DNA of 64,000 bases from Ichthyophis bannanicus (GCA_033557465.1 CM066037.1:515522686-515586685); one strand, 5' to 3'. Positions 1 through 11,888 are shown, counted from the first letter of the stretch. The notes: a model not told the origin generated them from the sequence alone. Numbers and translations are program-made.

Positions 1-1527
1 CCTTTTGGAACCCGGGGCTCCTGCGGACTCGATAGATTGAATCGACCCGCTTGCTTAACACCGGCGTTGAGGCCGGGGTCTCCCACATGGGGAAGAGCAG
101 TCGCTCCAGCATCGGAGGAACCGGAACAGTAAAGGCCTCCTTCGGGGGAGAGTCATACTGGAGGACCTCGAGCTCCTTGGCTCGAGGCTCCTCCTTGGGA
201 TTCGCGGGGAAGGCCAAGGCCTTGGCCATATCCCACACAAAGTCTGAGAACCGGGTATCCTCCAGTGGGGATCGTCTCCGAGGTTTGGACTCCAGCGAGT
301 CCGATGGGACACACTGAGTCCGAAAAGTATCGGGTGACTCTTCGTCCTCCGTCTCCCAGCCCGACTCCTCGGAGGAGGAATCGAGCGGCTCTGGTCGGGC
401 GGGCACCGATGCCCTCCGCCCCGACGGCGAGGCCAGCGTCAACGACCTCGGTCCCGAACGGGAGGCCGAGGGAGACCGTGGCCGAGGATTGACTTGAGCC
501 CGCATGGACTCGAGGATCGGCTCGGCCTCCGGGGTCGACTTGGACCGGCGATCAATGCCCGCTGCTGTTCCATGAAGGCAGCGAAGCTGCTCTCCAAGGC
601 CGTCAATCTGAGTCCGAGCTCAGGAGACCCAGCAGCACCCGACGTCGGCTCCCTCGGAGGAGAATCCACGAGGACTACAGCACTTACGTGTCCAGGAGAC
701 TCCATCTCGACACGAGGATGTTCGGCAGGCCTCTCCGACTCTGAAGACCCGGGACGGCTATCGGGGCTATGCGACTTGGCCCTCAAGGAACCAGGAGTGT
801 CCACCGACGACGCCCTCGCGGGTTTCTTCTTCCTGTGATGTTCCTGTGAAGGAGACCCCCGCTCAGAGGAACCCCGACGCTGCTCGGGGCCGGAGTCCCG
901 AGACGTCGAGGCCTCTGACGAGGTCCTGGCCCGTCCGTGGAGTCAGAAAAGATCCTATCCTTTTGGTGCTGCCGACTCCTCAACGCCTTCGAGGACATTT
1001 TGCCACACGGACCACAGATCATCGGGTCATGATCAGGTCCGAGGCAGCGGAGGCAGCAGTCATGTGTGTCGGTAAGAGACATAAGTTTCTTACATCGATC
1101 ACACTTCTTAAAACCGCTGGTAGCCATCGGGGGAAAAAGGGCCCCTGCGAGGTCAAAAGACCGGGCTGCCAGGAAAAAAAGAAAAAAGGCGCGAACACTA
1201 GTCACAAAGGACAAAAAACGAAAAAGAGAGAAAGGACTCGATACCGACGTATTGGTCCGAGCGGGAAAAGGATCCGGTGTCGAACCGGAGAAAAAAGAGG
1301 GAACATCAACTTTTTCCTCGGGGAAAAACGAACTACGTCCGTCGGGCTCCGCGGAAAAAAGAAGACTGAGCAAGATGGCACCCTTGGGCGGGAAGGGGAC
1401 CGTGCATGCGCGCTGCAATTCCCAAAGGCTTTCTTTGAAAGCTGGGGAAATGCTCCGCACGAGGGCTCCGTCGGCGCCGACGTCACCCATATGTGAGGAC
1501 TGACTTCCTGCTTGGTCCTGGAGAATA
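1..1527 (-). mobile_element. DIRS retrotransposon, 5' end (cut by window edge)
   Basis: Read on the minus strand, the segment starts near 1527 with the same terminal sequence as the complete DIRS element at 12.6-20.5 kb: a block of about 45 bases around the CATATG at 1488-1493, then a GC-rich untranslated stretch and a gag start. The element continues leftward out of the window, so its RT, recombinase and other end are not visible. It belongs to a subfamily diverged from the second copy: the terminal block is recognisable but the gag proteins differ clearly. Element type is well supported; the exact end is inferred by comparison with the second copy. Confidence 0.8.
55..1127 (-). pseudogene. 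DIRS gag-like protein, broken, partial
   Basis: The likely start is the ATG at 1127-1125. It opens a cysteine-rich block (FKKCDRCKKLMSLTDTHDC, then CLRCLGPDH) that lines up with the gag start of the DIRS element at 20096 (KKCSKCGGTISVTDTHEWC, CLKCLGPDH). The shared Cys-x2-Cys and TDTH spacing looks like a small zinc-binding unit. Downstream the reading passes through three frames (783-1127, 439-804, 55-312), so at least two frameshifts are present. The middle part is Ser/Pro/Arg rich, as gag linkers often are. In DIRS elements the product packages element RNA. No intact protein can be made from this copy. Confidence 0.7.
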
Positions 1528-1574
1528 AATATTTCCTTTGATAAAAATGACAAAAGCAATTTATGCCCTGGGGC

Positions 1575-1800
1575 ATGTATTTATTTATTTATTTAATATC
1601 TTTTTTTATACCGCGCTCTTTAGAATCAGTTCGGTTTACAGTTAACAAATTTGTGCAGTGCAGGCAGGGCCTACACTGGACTTACAGTGAACAGGGATTT
1701 CTACATGGGGCTGACAGGGTAACTATGTACAGGCTATGTATATTTGATACAGCTGCTGCTGCAGGTCATATCTGTTTATGGGTTGTGAATAGATAAGACA
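1575..1800 (-). repeat. L2-type 3' tail (LINE or SINE end)
   Basis: A run of ATTT repeats followed on this strand by 'ataccgcgctcttta' and 'cggtttacag' is the reverse complement of the tail found at the ends of the L2 copies in this window ('gtaaaccg...gcggtat' then AAATAAATA). Only the 3' 200 bases are present, and no coding sequence is attached. Confidence 0.65.
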
Positions 1801-1802
1801 TC

Positions 1803-3573
1803 TCTATGAACATAAGAACATAAGATATGCCATACTGGGTCAGACCAAGGTCCATCAAGCCCAGTATTCTGTTTCCAACAGTGGCCAATCTAGATCATAT
1901 GTACCTAGCAGTTTCCCCAAGAGACACAAGTTCCACAATGCTTGTACTGGGTCAAGCATAGATATCTTCGGTCACTTCTTAATAATGGTTTATGGACCTT
2001 TCCTCCAGGAACTTGTCCAAACCTTTTTTAAACCCAGCTACACTAACAGCCTTTACTACATCCTCCGGTAACAAATTCCAGAGTTTGATTACACGTTGAG
2101 TGAAAAAATATTTTCTTTTATTAGTCTTAAATAGTTTACCCTGTAGCTTCATTGCATGTCCCCTAGTCTTTCTATATTCTGATAAGGTAAACAATCGATC
2201 TACGTTTACCCGTTCCACTCCGTTCATTAATTTATAGACTTCTATCATATCTCCCCTCAGCCGTCTCTCTTCCAGGTTAAAGAGCCCTAACCTTTTTAGC
2301 CTTTCTTCATAGGAGTATCCTTCCATCCCCTTTACCATTTTGGTGGCTCTTCTCTGTACCTTTTCTAAAATCGCTATATCCTTTTTAAGATACGGTGACC
2401 AGAATTGCACACAATATTCAAGGTGCGGTCTCACCATGGAACGATATAGAGGCATTATAATATCTTTTGTTTTATTTTCCATTCCTTTTCTTATCATACC
2501 TAGCATTCTATTTGCTCTCTTGGCCGCCGCTGCACACTGGGCCGAGGGTTTTAACATGGTATCCACAATGACGCCTAAATCTTTTTCCTGGGTGGTGGTT
2601 CCTAATGTGGAACCTTGCAATGTGTAACCATAGTTTGGGTTGTTCTTCCCTAGGTGCATAACCTTGCACTTGTCCACATTAAATTTCATCTGCCATTTTG
2701 ATGCCCAGTCTTCCAATTTATCAAGATCCTCTTGCAATTTTTCACAATCCTCTTGGGTTTTAACAACTTTAAATAGTTTTGTGTCATCTGCAAATTTGAT
2801 AACCTCACTCGTTATTCCACTTTCCAGGTCATTTATGAATATGTCAAAAAGCAGCGGACCCAGCACAGATCCTTGGGGTATACCACTATTCACCTTTCTC
2901 CATTGGGAAAATTGGCCATTTAGCCCTACCCTCTGCTTTCTATCTTTTAACTAGTTCCTGATCCACAATAGTACACTGCCTCCTATCCCATGACTCTTTA
3001 GTTTTGCCAAAAGTCTCTGATGAGGGACCTTGTCAAAGGCTTTCTGAAAGTCCAGATACACAATATCAACCGACTCACCTTTGTCCACCTGTTTATTCAC
3101 TCCTTCAAAAAAACATAACAGATTAGTAAGACAAGATCTTCCTTGTCTAAAGCCATGTTGGCTGTCTCCCATTAGGTTGTGACTATCTACATGCTGAGTA
3201 ATTTTATTCTTTATGATGGTTTCTACCATTTTTCCCGGTACTGACGTCAGGCTCACCAGTCTGTAGTTTCCCGTATCACCCCTGGAACCCTTTTTAAAAA
3301 TTGGTGTTACATTGGCGATCCTCCAATCTTCAGGTATTAGAGATGATTTTAATGATAGTTCACAGATTACTGATAGCAGTTCTGCAATTTCATATTTCAG
3401 TTCTTTCAACACCCTTGGATGTATACCATCCGGCCCAGGTGATTTGCTACTCTTCAGTTTATCTAATAGTTGTAAGACATCTTCCCGATGTATCGATATT
3501 TCCTTCAATTCTTCCACACCTTTAAATACCACTTCAGTCATGGGTAACATCCCTACATCTTCCTCAGTAAAGA
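1803..3573 (-). mobile_element. CR1 LINE, 5' truncated
   Basis: A non-LTR retrotransposon inserted on the minus strand. It starts inside the ORF2 region near 3573, where similarity to the second CR1 (22.8 kb) stops. It runs through the reverse transcriptase C-terminus and ends in a 3' region with the CR1-type ending (TATGGCATATCTTATGTTC, 1815-1840 in reverse). The 5' truncation is the usual outcome of target-primed reverse transcription. No target-site duplication was identified with certainty. Confidence 0.88.
1979..3550 (-). pseudogene. CR1 reverse transcriptase (ORF2 part), one nonsense codon
   Basis: Two open stretches, 2951-3550 and 1979-2893, lie in one frame. The first has the RT fingers and palm motifs (SKSPGPDGIHP, VYLDFQKAFDKVPH). 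The second has the priming and catalytic box ([21 protein letters not shown]) and the thumb and C-terminal part ending [10 protein letters not shown]. They are separated by a TAG near 2951-2953, where the sister copy at 23833/30981 reads TGG. The break is therefore a single point mutation plus a short stretch without an upstream start codon. The endonuclease domain is absent through 5' truncation. The enzyme would have copied its own RNA at a nicked target. Confidence 0.88.
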
Positions 3574-4635
3574 CCGAAGCCTTATCTTACTTTCTCACTG
3601 TGGACATTCTAAAAGCCATCAATCATAAGGTTAAGAATTTGCCATCTTCTGTCTATGGTTAAAATATGAGACACCAAATGTGGTGTTATCATACAAATCC
3701 AACTGCGAATAAATTACACCATAAACTAGACACTTAAGTCTTCCTAAGAAGTGAGCATATAACCACCAAGGCAGGTTTCCCTGACTACATTTTAATTAGT
3801 TAGGATACATTCACCTGCAATCTGAAAAAAAAAAAAAAGAAAATGAACTCCGTGATGTTGATCAATTTCCATAACCAATGCTCCCTCGTTCACTAATGAA
3901 TTGATTCTCAATACAAATCGTAACTAACAACTGATGAAAATGAAATACGTTTTTCTCAACTGCCTCTCCCACAGCACAGGGGGTCCAACCAAGAGGACAG
4001 ACCTAGTATTAGAGCACGGCAACATAGTGCTACTGCCTCGCCTCTGGCTATTACTCTTCTATGAAATATCTCGTTCCTGCTCAGTAGCTGGAGGTAGCAT
4101 GGGTGCAGCATCTCCTGCTGCCAGATTTAAGTCTCATGCTCTGCTTCCTATAAACTTAGGGCCTGGAGGAGAGACAAAGAAAGTCCACCTTCTTCTCTCC
4201 CCCTGCTAATGGAGCCTCAACAACATTTTGTTTGGGGTCCCCACATTTTAACGTATGCTTCTGCGATACATTCGTTATATTTTTGGTGTCATGAATGTAC
4301 ATGTGGCTTTATCCTTAAAAGCAAGTTGCATTTCTCTGCTATATACTGTGCTTCAGAGGTACACAAGGCAAGCATTAGGTCTCGTCCCACGTATAGTACA
4401 GGTAATTCTAGTTTTGAATGTCTTAGGAGAATTGCTCCTTGAGGCCCACCTGGAAGCAACCATGTTCACAAGAATGTACCTGCAGACTGATTCGCACACT
4501 GTAATTTGTATTATCAAAGTCAACTATGGACCAAACAGATCCAGCTATTGCCAGTTCTTGTGTGCCTCATCTCCTAATATGGCTACCCTGAGGAGCTGGA
4601 AAGCCACTGAAATGTTTTAAACTATACAAACTTAA
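3574..4635. other. No gene seen; intergenic or intronic
   Basis: I see no coding frame with recognisable content here. The stretch contains a 14-base A run at 3825-3838 and moderately AT-rich unique-looking sequence. Confidence 0.5.
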
Positions 4636-4639
4636 CACT

Positions 4640-4790
4640 GAAACAGAAACAGTAGAAAAAGACCATATGGTCTATCCAGTCTACCCTTTCATACCAAATA
4701 CTATAGCCCCTTTTTTTTCCTTAAGAGATCTTCTGTGTTTGTCCCATGCTTTCTTGAATTCAGGTGGAGGCGCATTCCAAAAGGTGCACG
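4640..4790 (-). repeat. 3' end of a CR1-like LINE
   Basis: On the minus strand this encodes a short C-terminus (PPPEFKKAWDKHRRSL) followed by a 3' end containing GACTGGATAGACCATATGG. A related terminal phrase appears near 53430-53500. It is probably the missing 3' end of the LINE fragment at 5400-6010, separated from it by the repeat at 4790-5395. Confidence 0.55.
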
Positions 4791-5395
4791 GCCGGACCGT
4801 CGGGATGCCAAAACATAGACGGGCCCAACTTGTACCGCAGTTGCGGAATTGGAACTTAGATGACCTGGCATGAACCTGATTCCATGCTGGAAGCCATCCA
4901 CAAATCTGCCTGCCCAGCCTGCACAATGCTCCAGCTGGTGCGCCGGTGCAGTGGCATCCCATTGCCATGGCACCGGCATGTCCAGCCGGAGCCATCGAAT
5001 GCCCTAATGCATAATGGCACCAGTACACCACTGCCTGAACCACGGTGGGGGTCTCCAAGGCCTGGATCGGGCGGCAGCAGTTCCCAAGTGACAGCACTAT
5101 GGGGTAGGGAGCGGCAGCTTGCATACACCAGAGTGCCCAGGACTTATTCCACCATCGGGGTGGAATAACCCAGGCATACAACCATTGGCCGGGGAACTAC
5201 AGAGGCTGGACCAGAATTGCCTCTGTACGTCCTGGCTGGTGTCTCCTTTCCTGCCATGCCCTGTCCTTGCTCTGCCTCAGCACTGCCCCCTCCTGCCCAC
5301 ATCCAGTGCTCCCCACACAAAAGCACTGTATGTATAGGCAGCATTGGGAACAGAATCAAATTCAAGGGCTGAGCGTGGGTTGGACGTCCAGGCCA
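4790..5395. repeat. Interspersed repeat, family A, copy 1
   Basis: This GC-rich block shares phrases with 34350-34960 in the same orientation, including GCAGTGGCATCCCATTGCC and a stem-loop built on CTTATTCCAC / GTGGAATAA (5143-5168). No coding motif was recognised; the frames through it have no known domain. It appears to sit inside a CR1-like LINE. Ends are approximate. Confidence 0.5.
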
Positions 5396-5396
5396 T

Positions 5397-6010
5397 ATGT
5401 CAAACCCCGCTATTCATGTATCAGAATGCCGACCACACTGTCCTGAGTCTATCCCCTTTCACCTTCATCCTATGTTCTCTGGTTGCAGAGCTTTCCTTCA
5501 ATTGAAAGAGGCTCTCCTCCTGTGCATTTATGCCACTGAGGTATTTGAATGTGTCTATCATATTTCCTCTCTCCTGTCTTTCCTCCAAAGTATATGTATT
5601 GAGATTTTTAAGTCTGTCCCCATATGCCGTATGACGAAGCCCACTGAACATTTTAGTAGCCGCCCTCTGCACCAACGCCATCCTGTTTATGTCTTTTTGA
5701 AGGTGTGGTCTCTAGAATTGCACACAATACTCCAAATGAGGTCTCACCAAAGACTAATACAGAGGCACTATCACCTCCTTCTTCCTGCTGGTCATTCCTC
5801 TCCCTATACACCGAAACATTCTGGCTTTTGCCATCGCCATTTCTAACTTTTTAGCCACCTTAAGGTCATCAGAAACAATCACCCCTAGGTCCCACTCTTC
5901 TTTCATGGACAGAAGTACTTCACTCCCTATACTGTATCGCTCTCTTGGATTTTTGCAGGTGAAATGCATGACCCTGCATTTTTTTAGTGTTAAATGCCAG
6001 CTGCCAAATT
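5397..6010 (-). pseudogene. CR1-like LINE, RT C-terminal region, broken
   Basis: Minus-strand fragments resemble the C-terminal third of CR1 ORF2. Residues near 5950-5760 read MHFTCKNPRERYS then EEWDLGVIVSDDLKVAKK, matching the EKDLGVIVD region of the CR1 at 1.9-3.6 kb. Residues near 5681-5421 read LVQRAATKMFSGL and LEERQERGNMIDTFKYLSG, matching its [12 protein letters not shown] and [19 protein letters not shown]. Frames change between the pieces and the RT core (FADD) is absent. It is a different, older subfamily from the other two CR1 copies. The 3' end is probably at 4640-4790. Confidence 0.75.
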
Positions 6011-7285
6011 CTCAACTATTCTTCAACAACATTGTATGCAAATGTAACAGATACAAGTGTTCATCTTGCATACTTTCAAAATGCAACACAGCATGTGATG
6101 GGACTAGAAACACAGATTTCTTTTAAATAAGCAATCAATGCTTTAGTGTTCCTTTTAAACAAAGCAATGGCTGGATTCCTTTTCAGAACATATTACTGTA
6201 CAGTCAAGCGCCACATCATAGAAATTTTAAACTAGTCAACGTTCCCATTTTTTAAAGCTGCCATACTGCAGCTGAAGTAGTAGGTGAGGTGCAACACTTT
6301 TGCAAAAGCAGCAGATGCGCCCAGCTTTCATCTTGAGGACTGGATTTTAATTTCCTTAGATGTAAAATGAGAACAGAAATAGGAAAAGGCCTTAAATTCA
6401 TGACATGGTAAGCAGAGGATCCTTTTTTTAAAAATTGTTTATCTATGCAGTATTCATAATACAAATTAAGTAAAATACTGATACAGAAAGTAGCTTCAGT
6501 AGAAAATACTCCATATATCAGAAAAGAAATAACTACGGTTAGCTTTTTAAGCAGGTCAATTCAGCTAAGAACTATTTGTGTGCGCTGCCCGGCTGCAGAC
6601 ATAATGAGATCATGGTCATAATCCTAACGGGGGAGTACCATCGAGGTACTTTCCAATGGATGGGCTTCCTGAAGTTTAACCCAGTCACATTTCAGCAGTT
6701 CACAAAAGAGCTAAATAATATCCAACTCTATTTTCTAGAACCCATGAATATTGCAAAGGAAACCATCACACTGCTTTATTTACAAAGTTATCAGCCATGA
6801 AATACCCCCGGTAAAAGCTCTTGTGCACTCTATGACAGGGGAGCAAAATAATACAGGTACTTTTGAAAGTCCCATGTGCACCCACTGTTTTACTCCCCTA
6901 ACCTAAACACCCTATAAGTGTGGTGGCATGAGCTCCCACCCCCTCCCCCACCCCCAATGATAGTAGCACAAGAGTATTGCTAAGGTTCAAGTGGCATCGT
7001 TTTGAAACCGGCATCACAGGGGGCTGCAGGAACTGAGGACTGTTCCTGCCCCATAGCCTTGTACCATCACTGACTGTAGAAGCTACACCCAGGAGAAGGT
7101 GCTTGGGAAGTGTGGAGACTGTGGGGGTACAGCTCTTGTAAGGGGGAACTGTCTTCAGCCACTTTAAGATGGCAGCTGGAAGCATCAGGTCATGTGATAT
7201 AGTATACTACAAGGATTGCCTAAAAAGAGCCTTCACACTCTCCAATTAGCCCACAATGTTACTGTAAGAGTGATGTACATAGTTT
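6011..7285. other. No gene seen
   Basis: No recognisable coding frame, RNA gene or element could be supported in this stretch. The short frames present have no family resemblance. Confidence 0.5.
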
Positions 7286-7432
7286 TACCTGTTCTCCAAG
7301 TTCAAATTCCTGTTTTATTGTAAGTCCAATGTAGACTTCCCACACTGGACATTTGTGTTACCTGTGAACCGCGCTGATGTTAAATAGTGCGGTATATAAA
7401 AAATGTTAAATAAATAAATTAAATAAATAAAA
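7286..7432 (+). repeat. L2-type 3' tail (SINE or LINE end)
   Basis: Contains 'gtgaaccgcgctgatgtt' and 'gcggtatataaaaaatg' followed by AAATAAAT repeats. This is the same tail module seen at 16560-16670 and 14920-14990. Only the 3' module is present. Confidence 0.65.
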
Positions 7433-7866
7433 CTGCAAGGACCATATCCAAGGCAAGACTAACTGATCATATCTCCCCCATCCTCTACAACCTACACTGG
7501 CTCCCGGTGGCCAGTAGGATAAAATACAAATCCTTAGTCACCACATTCAAACTTATCAATAATATCTCCCCATCTTTCCTTACAAACAAGATACAAACCC
7601 AACCAGAAAACAAAAGTAGGAGAAAAAGTAAGTTAAACCTACTAGCAACTCCATCCTCGTTCCGCAAAACAAAACAAGCAACTAGTAATAGAGCCTTTGC
7701 CTATGCAGCGTCTACGCTTTGGAACTCCCTCCCAGTCCCAATCAGATCAATAAAAGACCTTCAAGCATTCCGAAAAGAACTGAAAACATTGTTATTTACT
7801 GAACACTATAACAACCTCTCCTTCAGCGACACAATCATACAACCCAGCAACTCAACTATCTCCTAG
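7433..7866 (+). pseudogene. L2 reverse transcriptase C-terminus, truncated
   Basis: The frame reads LTDHISPILYNLHWLPV just upstream of 7507, then RIKYKSLVTTFKLINNISP, RAFAYAASTLWNSLPV and LQAFRKELKTLLFTEHYNN, stopping at 7864-7866. The same landmarks (HWLPV, RI-KxLL, AAxTLWNxLP, FRKxLKxxLF) recur in the L2 copies at 15.0-16.4 and 48.4-49.5 kb. Only the last ~140 residues remain, so the catalytic RT core and endonuclease are gone. The piece is open but has no start of its own. Confidence 0.8.
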
Positions 7867-8083
7867 GCTGAGCATCCCTCTCTCTCAGCCACCTCTGTTC
7901 ATTGCGCATGTTGTGAATTCTTTTATGTATATAGTTATATTAACCAATCTCCACTATACCCACTTCAGGTGTAGCTGGCATGTTATATGTTCTCTGTATG
8001 TAGTTTAATTATTGTTCAATGTATTCTGCCCCTGGTCGTTGGAAGGGGCGGTATAGAAAACTGTTCAAATAAATAAATAAATG
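7433..8083 (+). mobile_element. L2 LINE, 3' fragment
   Basis: A 5'-truncated L2-clade LINE. It carries the RT C-terminal region (7507-7866), a 3' untranslated part, the 'ggggcggtatagaaaac' module and an AAATAAATAAATA tail ending at about 8083. The coding part is described separately. Confidence 0.8.
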
Positions 8084-8885
8084 TGTTAGTGCCCGGCCAG
8101 GAAAATTAAGATCAGCTTTGTGTATTATTTTTCCAGGAATAACACAGCTTGTGTTTAGCACAGGCCAAATTATTTGAATTACATAATAATGGGATGTTCT
8201 CCATGCATTTGCCTGTATTGCATCTCATTATTAAGGGACATTCACTAAATAATAACATGCATTATGACTCGATATTGCATGATCTTGCCATTAGTGTTAC
8301 CTTACAGATCACATTATGTTTTTCTTAAGGATTTCTCCTGCAAAAACAAAGCAATCAAGGCCACAGTTAACTGTCGGTAGTTGCGAAGTCTCCCCACTGA
8401 CACATCAGTCAGCAACAAAATGGATTTGCTCTGGTTGCTTTGCAGTATTCACTGACACCAGATGAACATGTTTCATTTTTTTTGACAGCTCTGAGAGGCA
8501 AAGTTGTCACAGGCAAGCTTTAGAAGTAATTCTGCTGAAGGGTAGGTCAGAGAAAGAAATGCACTCATAATCCTGCCCCCTTCTATTTCATGACTTGCAA
8601 GGTGTAACAAGAAATCAGCTAAAAGTCTCCGTTCAGCCAACAAGGGTTCCTCTGTAGACTGTGATGCCTATTTATTGGCTTATGTAAGATAATTCAAAGA
8701 TGGTCACAAGCCCACATACATCATCACCAGAGGATTATTTTTAGATTCACCAACAAGAGGTATCAGAACCTCTTTGGAATCTGAACAAGCATCACTACTA
8801 GAACTGCCCTTCTCCTGATATATAGGAATATCAGCTACTACACATTAGTGTGGTTGTTGTTAGTCTTCTTTAATAGTTAATAAAT
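8084..8885. other. No gene seen
   Basis: AT-rich sequence without a supportable coding frame or recognised repeat. Confidence 0.45.
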
Positions 8886-8936
8886 AAAACACAAAAAAAA
8901 AGAATATAAGGTGATACCATTTTTATTGGACTATAT

Positions 8937-9397
8937 GGGCCCAATATTCGAAAGGGATTTACATGGCTTACAGCCCAGTAAACCGTGTAAATGCCTTTAA
9001 TCGGGATATTCAACAGCATTTACACGGTTAGTGCCGTTGAATATCCCCTTCTAACCCCACTACACGTTCCGATGCTATGCGGTTAGCATCGGGGCATGTC
9101 ATGCGCATTCCGGGGACTGGCGGAGCAGAGGCGGAGACTGTCACTAACGTGCTAGTGGCGATATTGCATCGCTACCCAGTTAGCGAACTTTTGCTACGCC
9201 TAGTTTTACCCATGGGAGCCAACCGGGTAGTGGTGCAATATTGTTGCTATCCAGTTAGGCTCAGTGGTGGTTTCCTCTGTGCGGCAAACCTGGATATTCA
9301 GTGCTGTCACCGCAGCATTGAATATGTGGGATTAGGGGTCGTGGGCACGGCTATGCGCCAAAGAGGCACATAGCCTGCCCAACTGAATATCGGGCCC
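8937..9397. mobile_element. Short non-autonomous element with terminal inverted repeats
   Basis: The stretch begins GGGCCCAATATTC (8937-8949) and ends GAATATCGGGCCC (9385-9397), an inverted pair with one mismatch. The interior is GC-richer than its flanks and has internal short inverted phrases (ACACGGTTAG, GTTGAATAT). One frame (9077-9373) is open, but no known protein is recognised, so I do not call it a gene. Flanking AT-rich sequence at 8910-8936 and 9398-9450 may be an older repeat into which it inserted. No clear target duplication was seen. The superfamily is not assigned. Confidence 0.55.
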
Positions 9398-9750
9398 CAT
9401 GTTTTTTGACTAGCTTTCAAAAGTTAAACCCTTCTTTCTCAGGTTAGAGCAATATTAGAATACATAAGTGAATCATAAAAGCATTCCAGTGATAATCTCA
9501 AAGGGAAAAGGTAGGGGGGAGGAGCTAGAAAACAAATATTCCCTGTTCCATCAATTTGGTCTTCTAATAACCAATATGAAGCAGAAATGAGTGAAAAACA
9601 AGCTCCCTACAAAAGCTGAAAAAGAAGTACGTAAATGGCACAAATCCCTGCACTATACTAAGTATCAAACTGTGCCAGTATGAATCACAGGACCCCACAG
9701 TTACCCACATGGGCAAAACATTTAACACTCATGTTCTTCTACTTATATAC

Positions 9751-10664
9751 GGGCCGATGCGGAAAACTAGCATGCCTTTTAAGCACAGATAACACCTCTT
9801 TTAAGCACAATTACTGCCACATCCAAATGCAGAAAAGAGACACACGTGCACATAAACAGCAATGGGAAAACTAGCGCACAATTAACACAGAGTAGATCAG
9901 CTGGCCATAGCTAACACTGCCTGTGCCCGATGCAGAGAAACGCGTAGAGAAGTTTGCAACCAGCCTCAGTGGCAATATCTCCGTGCCTGCTCTTGAGGTG
10001 GCGTAAATATCTAGCGCATGCACCCAACAGTATTTTGATGCCATTGGGTGCTTTCCTCAATGCCTGCATCAAACGTCCCCTCAGATGAGCTAGGCCCCGA
10101 TGCCATAAAAATACTGTTGGGGGCCAGTGCTCACGACAGAAAGCAAATCCCTGGTGGCCCAGATGCCCCGATCCCCCCACCTGCCCAAGTAAAAATAATC
10201 TCTGGTGGCCCAGCAGTCCCAAACCCCCATCCCCCTCCCGGTACCTTTACAATAAGCAAGAGTGCTGCCTAGGCACCACCACTCCTGTACCACCATCTTG
10301 AAAAGCAGCAGTGCCTGGCTCCATGCAGTGCATCCTGGAATGCACCCAGTGGGGTCAGACAGCCATATATGGTAGAAAATGCCCCCAATGCCATTAAAAT
10401 ACTGTCAGGACTCATATGCAAATTAGCCACGCAGTGCCCCGTACCTCTGGGAGAACATGCCAAGCTTGTGCTGACGTCTGTGTGCATGTGTTTGGCTTCT
10501 CTCCCAGTATAACGCTGCCATTTGCGCCACAGTTTAACGCAAGGCTAATTTGCATTTGAGCCCCTTTCTTTATGTGGGCACTATAGCTGCGCGCTATCAG
10601 TACACTGCAATTAGGCATTAAAATAGATAGAGCACGACTTCAGTGCCAGCTTTCTGCATCGGCC
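9751..10664. mobile_element. Non-autonomous element with terminal inverted repeats (~0.9 kb)
   Basis: The left end GGGCCGATGCGGAAAAC (9751-9767) is the near complement of the right end GCTTTCTGCATCGGCC (10649-10664). The interior has no transposase. It repeats a phrase three times (GATGCCAT followed by AAAATACTGT or a variant, near 10033, 10096 and 10389), which suggests internal duplication. It is flanked by TATATA-like sequence on both sides. It fits a MITE-like DNA transposon of unknown superfamily. Confidence 0.55.
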
Positions 10665-10887
10665 TGATAGTATATATTATTCAAAATGCAAAGAAGGCTG
10701 CGACACTGGCGAGACAGGCCAAATGTTAAAGATAACAAGCAATTCACATAGGCATAAGATGGCACAAAGCAGACCAAGGTGACATCTCCTTGAGGGAACA
10801 CCCCTCAGGACCACAGGACTGCATCAATGATTTCATGGTCAGAATACCAAAATAAAATAGATTTAAAAAATCCCCAAAACATATTTT

Positions 10888-11170
10888 TTTTTTTTTTTAT
10901 TTATTTATGCTTATTTCTATACCGCTTTTTCCAAAGATCAAAGGCGGTTTACAGGTAACATTTAGTGAACATGGTTTTACATAGAACATCGTTTTTTTCA
11001 TAACTATGTACAGTTAACATGATAAACGATAACATGGAACATTGTTACAGAACTAAATACATAAAACATAAATACATAAAACATAAAACAAATACATAAA
11101 ACTAAATACATAAAACATATGACTTTTGAAGTTCGTAAAATAAGACACTTCCGAACTAACGAGAAAGAAC
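10888..11170 (-). repeat. L2-type 3' tail with short tandem region
   Basis: A T-rich start followed by 'ttatttctataccgctttttcc' and 'ggcggtttacagg' is the reverse complement of the L2 tail module. It continues into a short tandem array of ATACATAAAACATA units (11050-11125). Confidence 0.6.
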
Positions 11171-11714
11171 TTCAAGTTCTGGGCTTCCAATAACATTATA
11201 AACCATACATTTTTTTAAAGCATTGTCACCTTTTGATCCACAATCTATCTCTCCAATTGTTTCCATCTCCCCTCTCCCCACCCCCTTTGACACTATCACT
11301 GGAACCCTTTCATGATTCACTTATATATTCTAGTATTCTCATCTTTTGCTTATACTGTCCTGACCTAAAGAAGGCGGCTTTAACCTTTGAAGCCTAGTCC
11401 AAAAGTTATTAAGTTTGTCCAGTAACCAGACATCATCTTATATTTCTTTCTTGTTTGAATGATTAGTTACTATACAGGATACTAGAGAAAAGGCAACCCA
11501 AACATCTTATGGCTTTACACAGATGCCGCAGTTGTTTGCTTTCTACACGGTGAAGCCTTAGAAAACAGGAAAATAACTACCTGGGACTCAAAACTGTAGG
11601 AAACCTCGGGCAAGAATTTGTTGAATCCTCCAGTCGCATAAACTGCTTTGTTCATTGCTGCACCATTATGAAAGTATGAAAATCATGTTAGTCCACTATG
11701 ATGGTAGTTAAATA

Positions 11715-11888
11715 AAAGAGAAACATAAAGGAAAATAAAATGATAACTTTTTATTAGACTAACACAATGTAGACTGGCTTTTGAAGATAAAACCTTCTTC
11801 CTTGAAAGCCAGTCTACAAATGTATTAAGTTAGTGCAATAAAAATGTATCACTTTATTTTCCTTGTTGTTTCTCTTTATTTATTTAAC
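11715..11888. repeat. Imperfect inverted repeat (~75-base arms)
   Basis: The left arm, with AGAGAAACATAAAGGAAAAT and GTAGACTGGCTTT, is mirrored by AGCCAGTCTAC and ATTTTCCTTGTTGTTTCTCT on the right. The centre is a CTTCTTCC-rich loop at about 11800. Two phrases (TTTTTATTAGACTA; the CTTCTTCC block) resemble the sequence flanking the element at 8937-9397, so both may belong to one short repeat family. Confidence 0.5.

Noticed and set aside
9077..9373. 98-codon frame inside the short inverted-repeat element
   Set aside because: No family resemblance; GC-rich interior gives long frames by chance.
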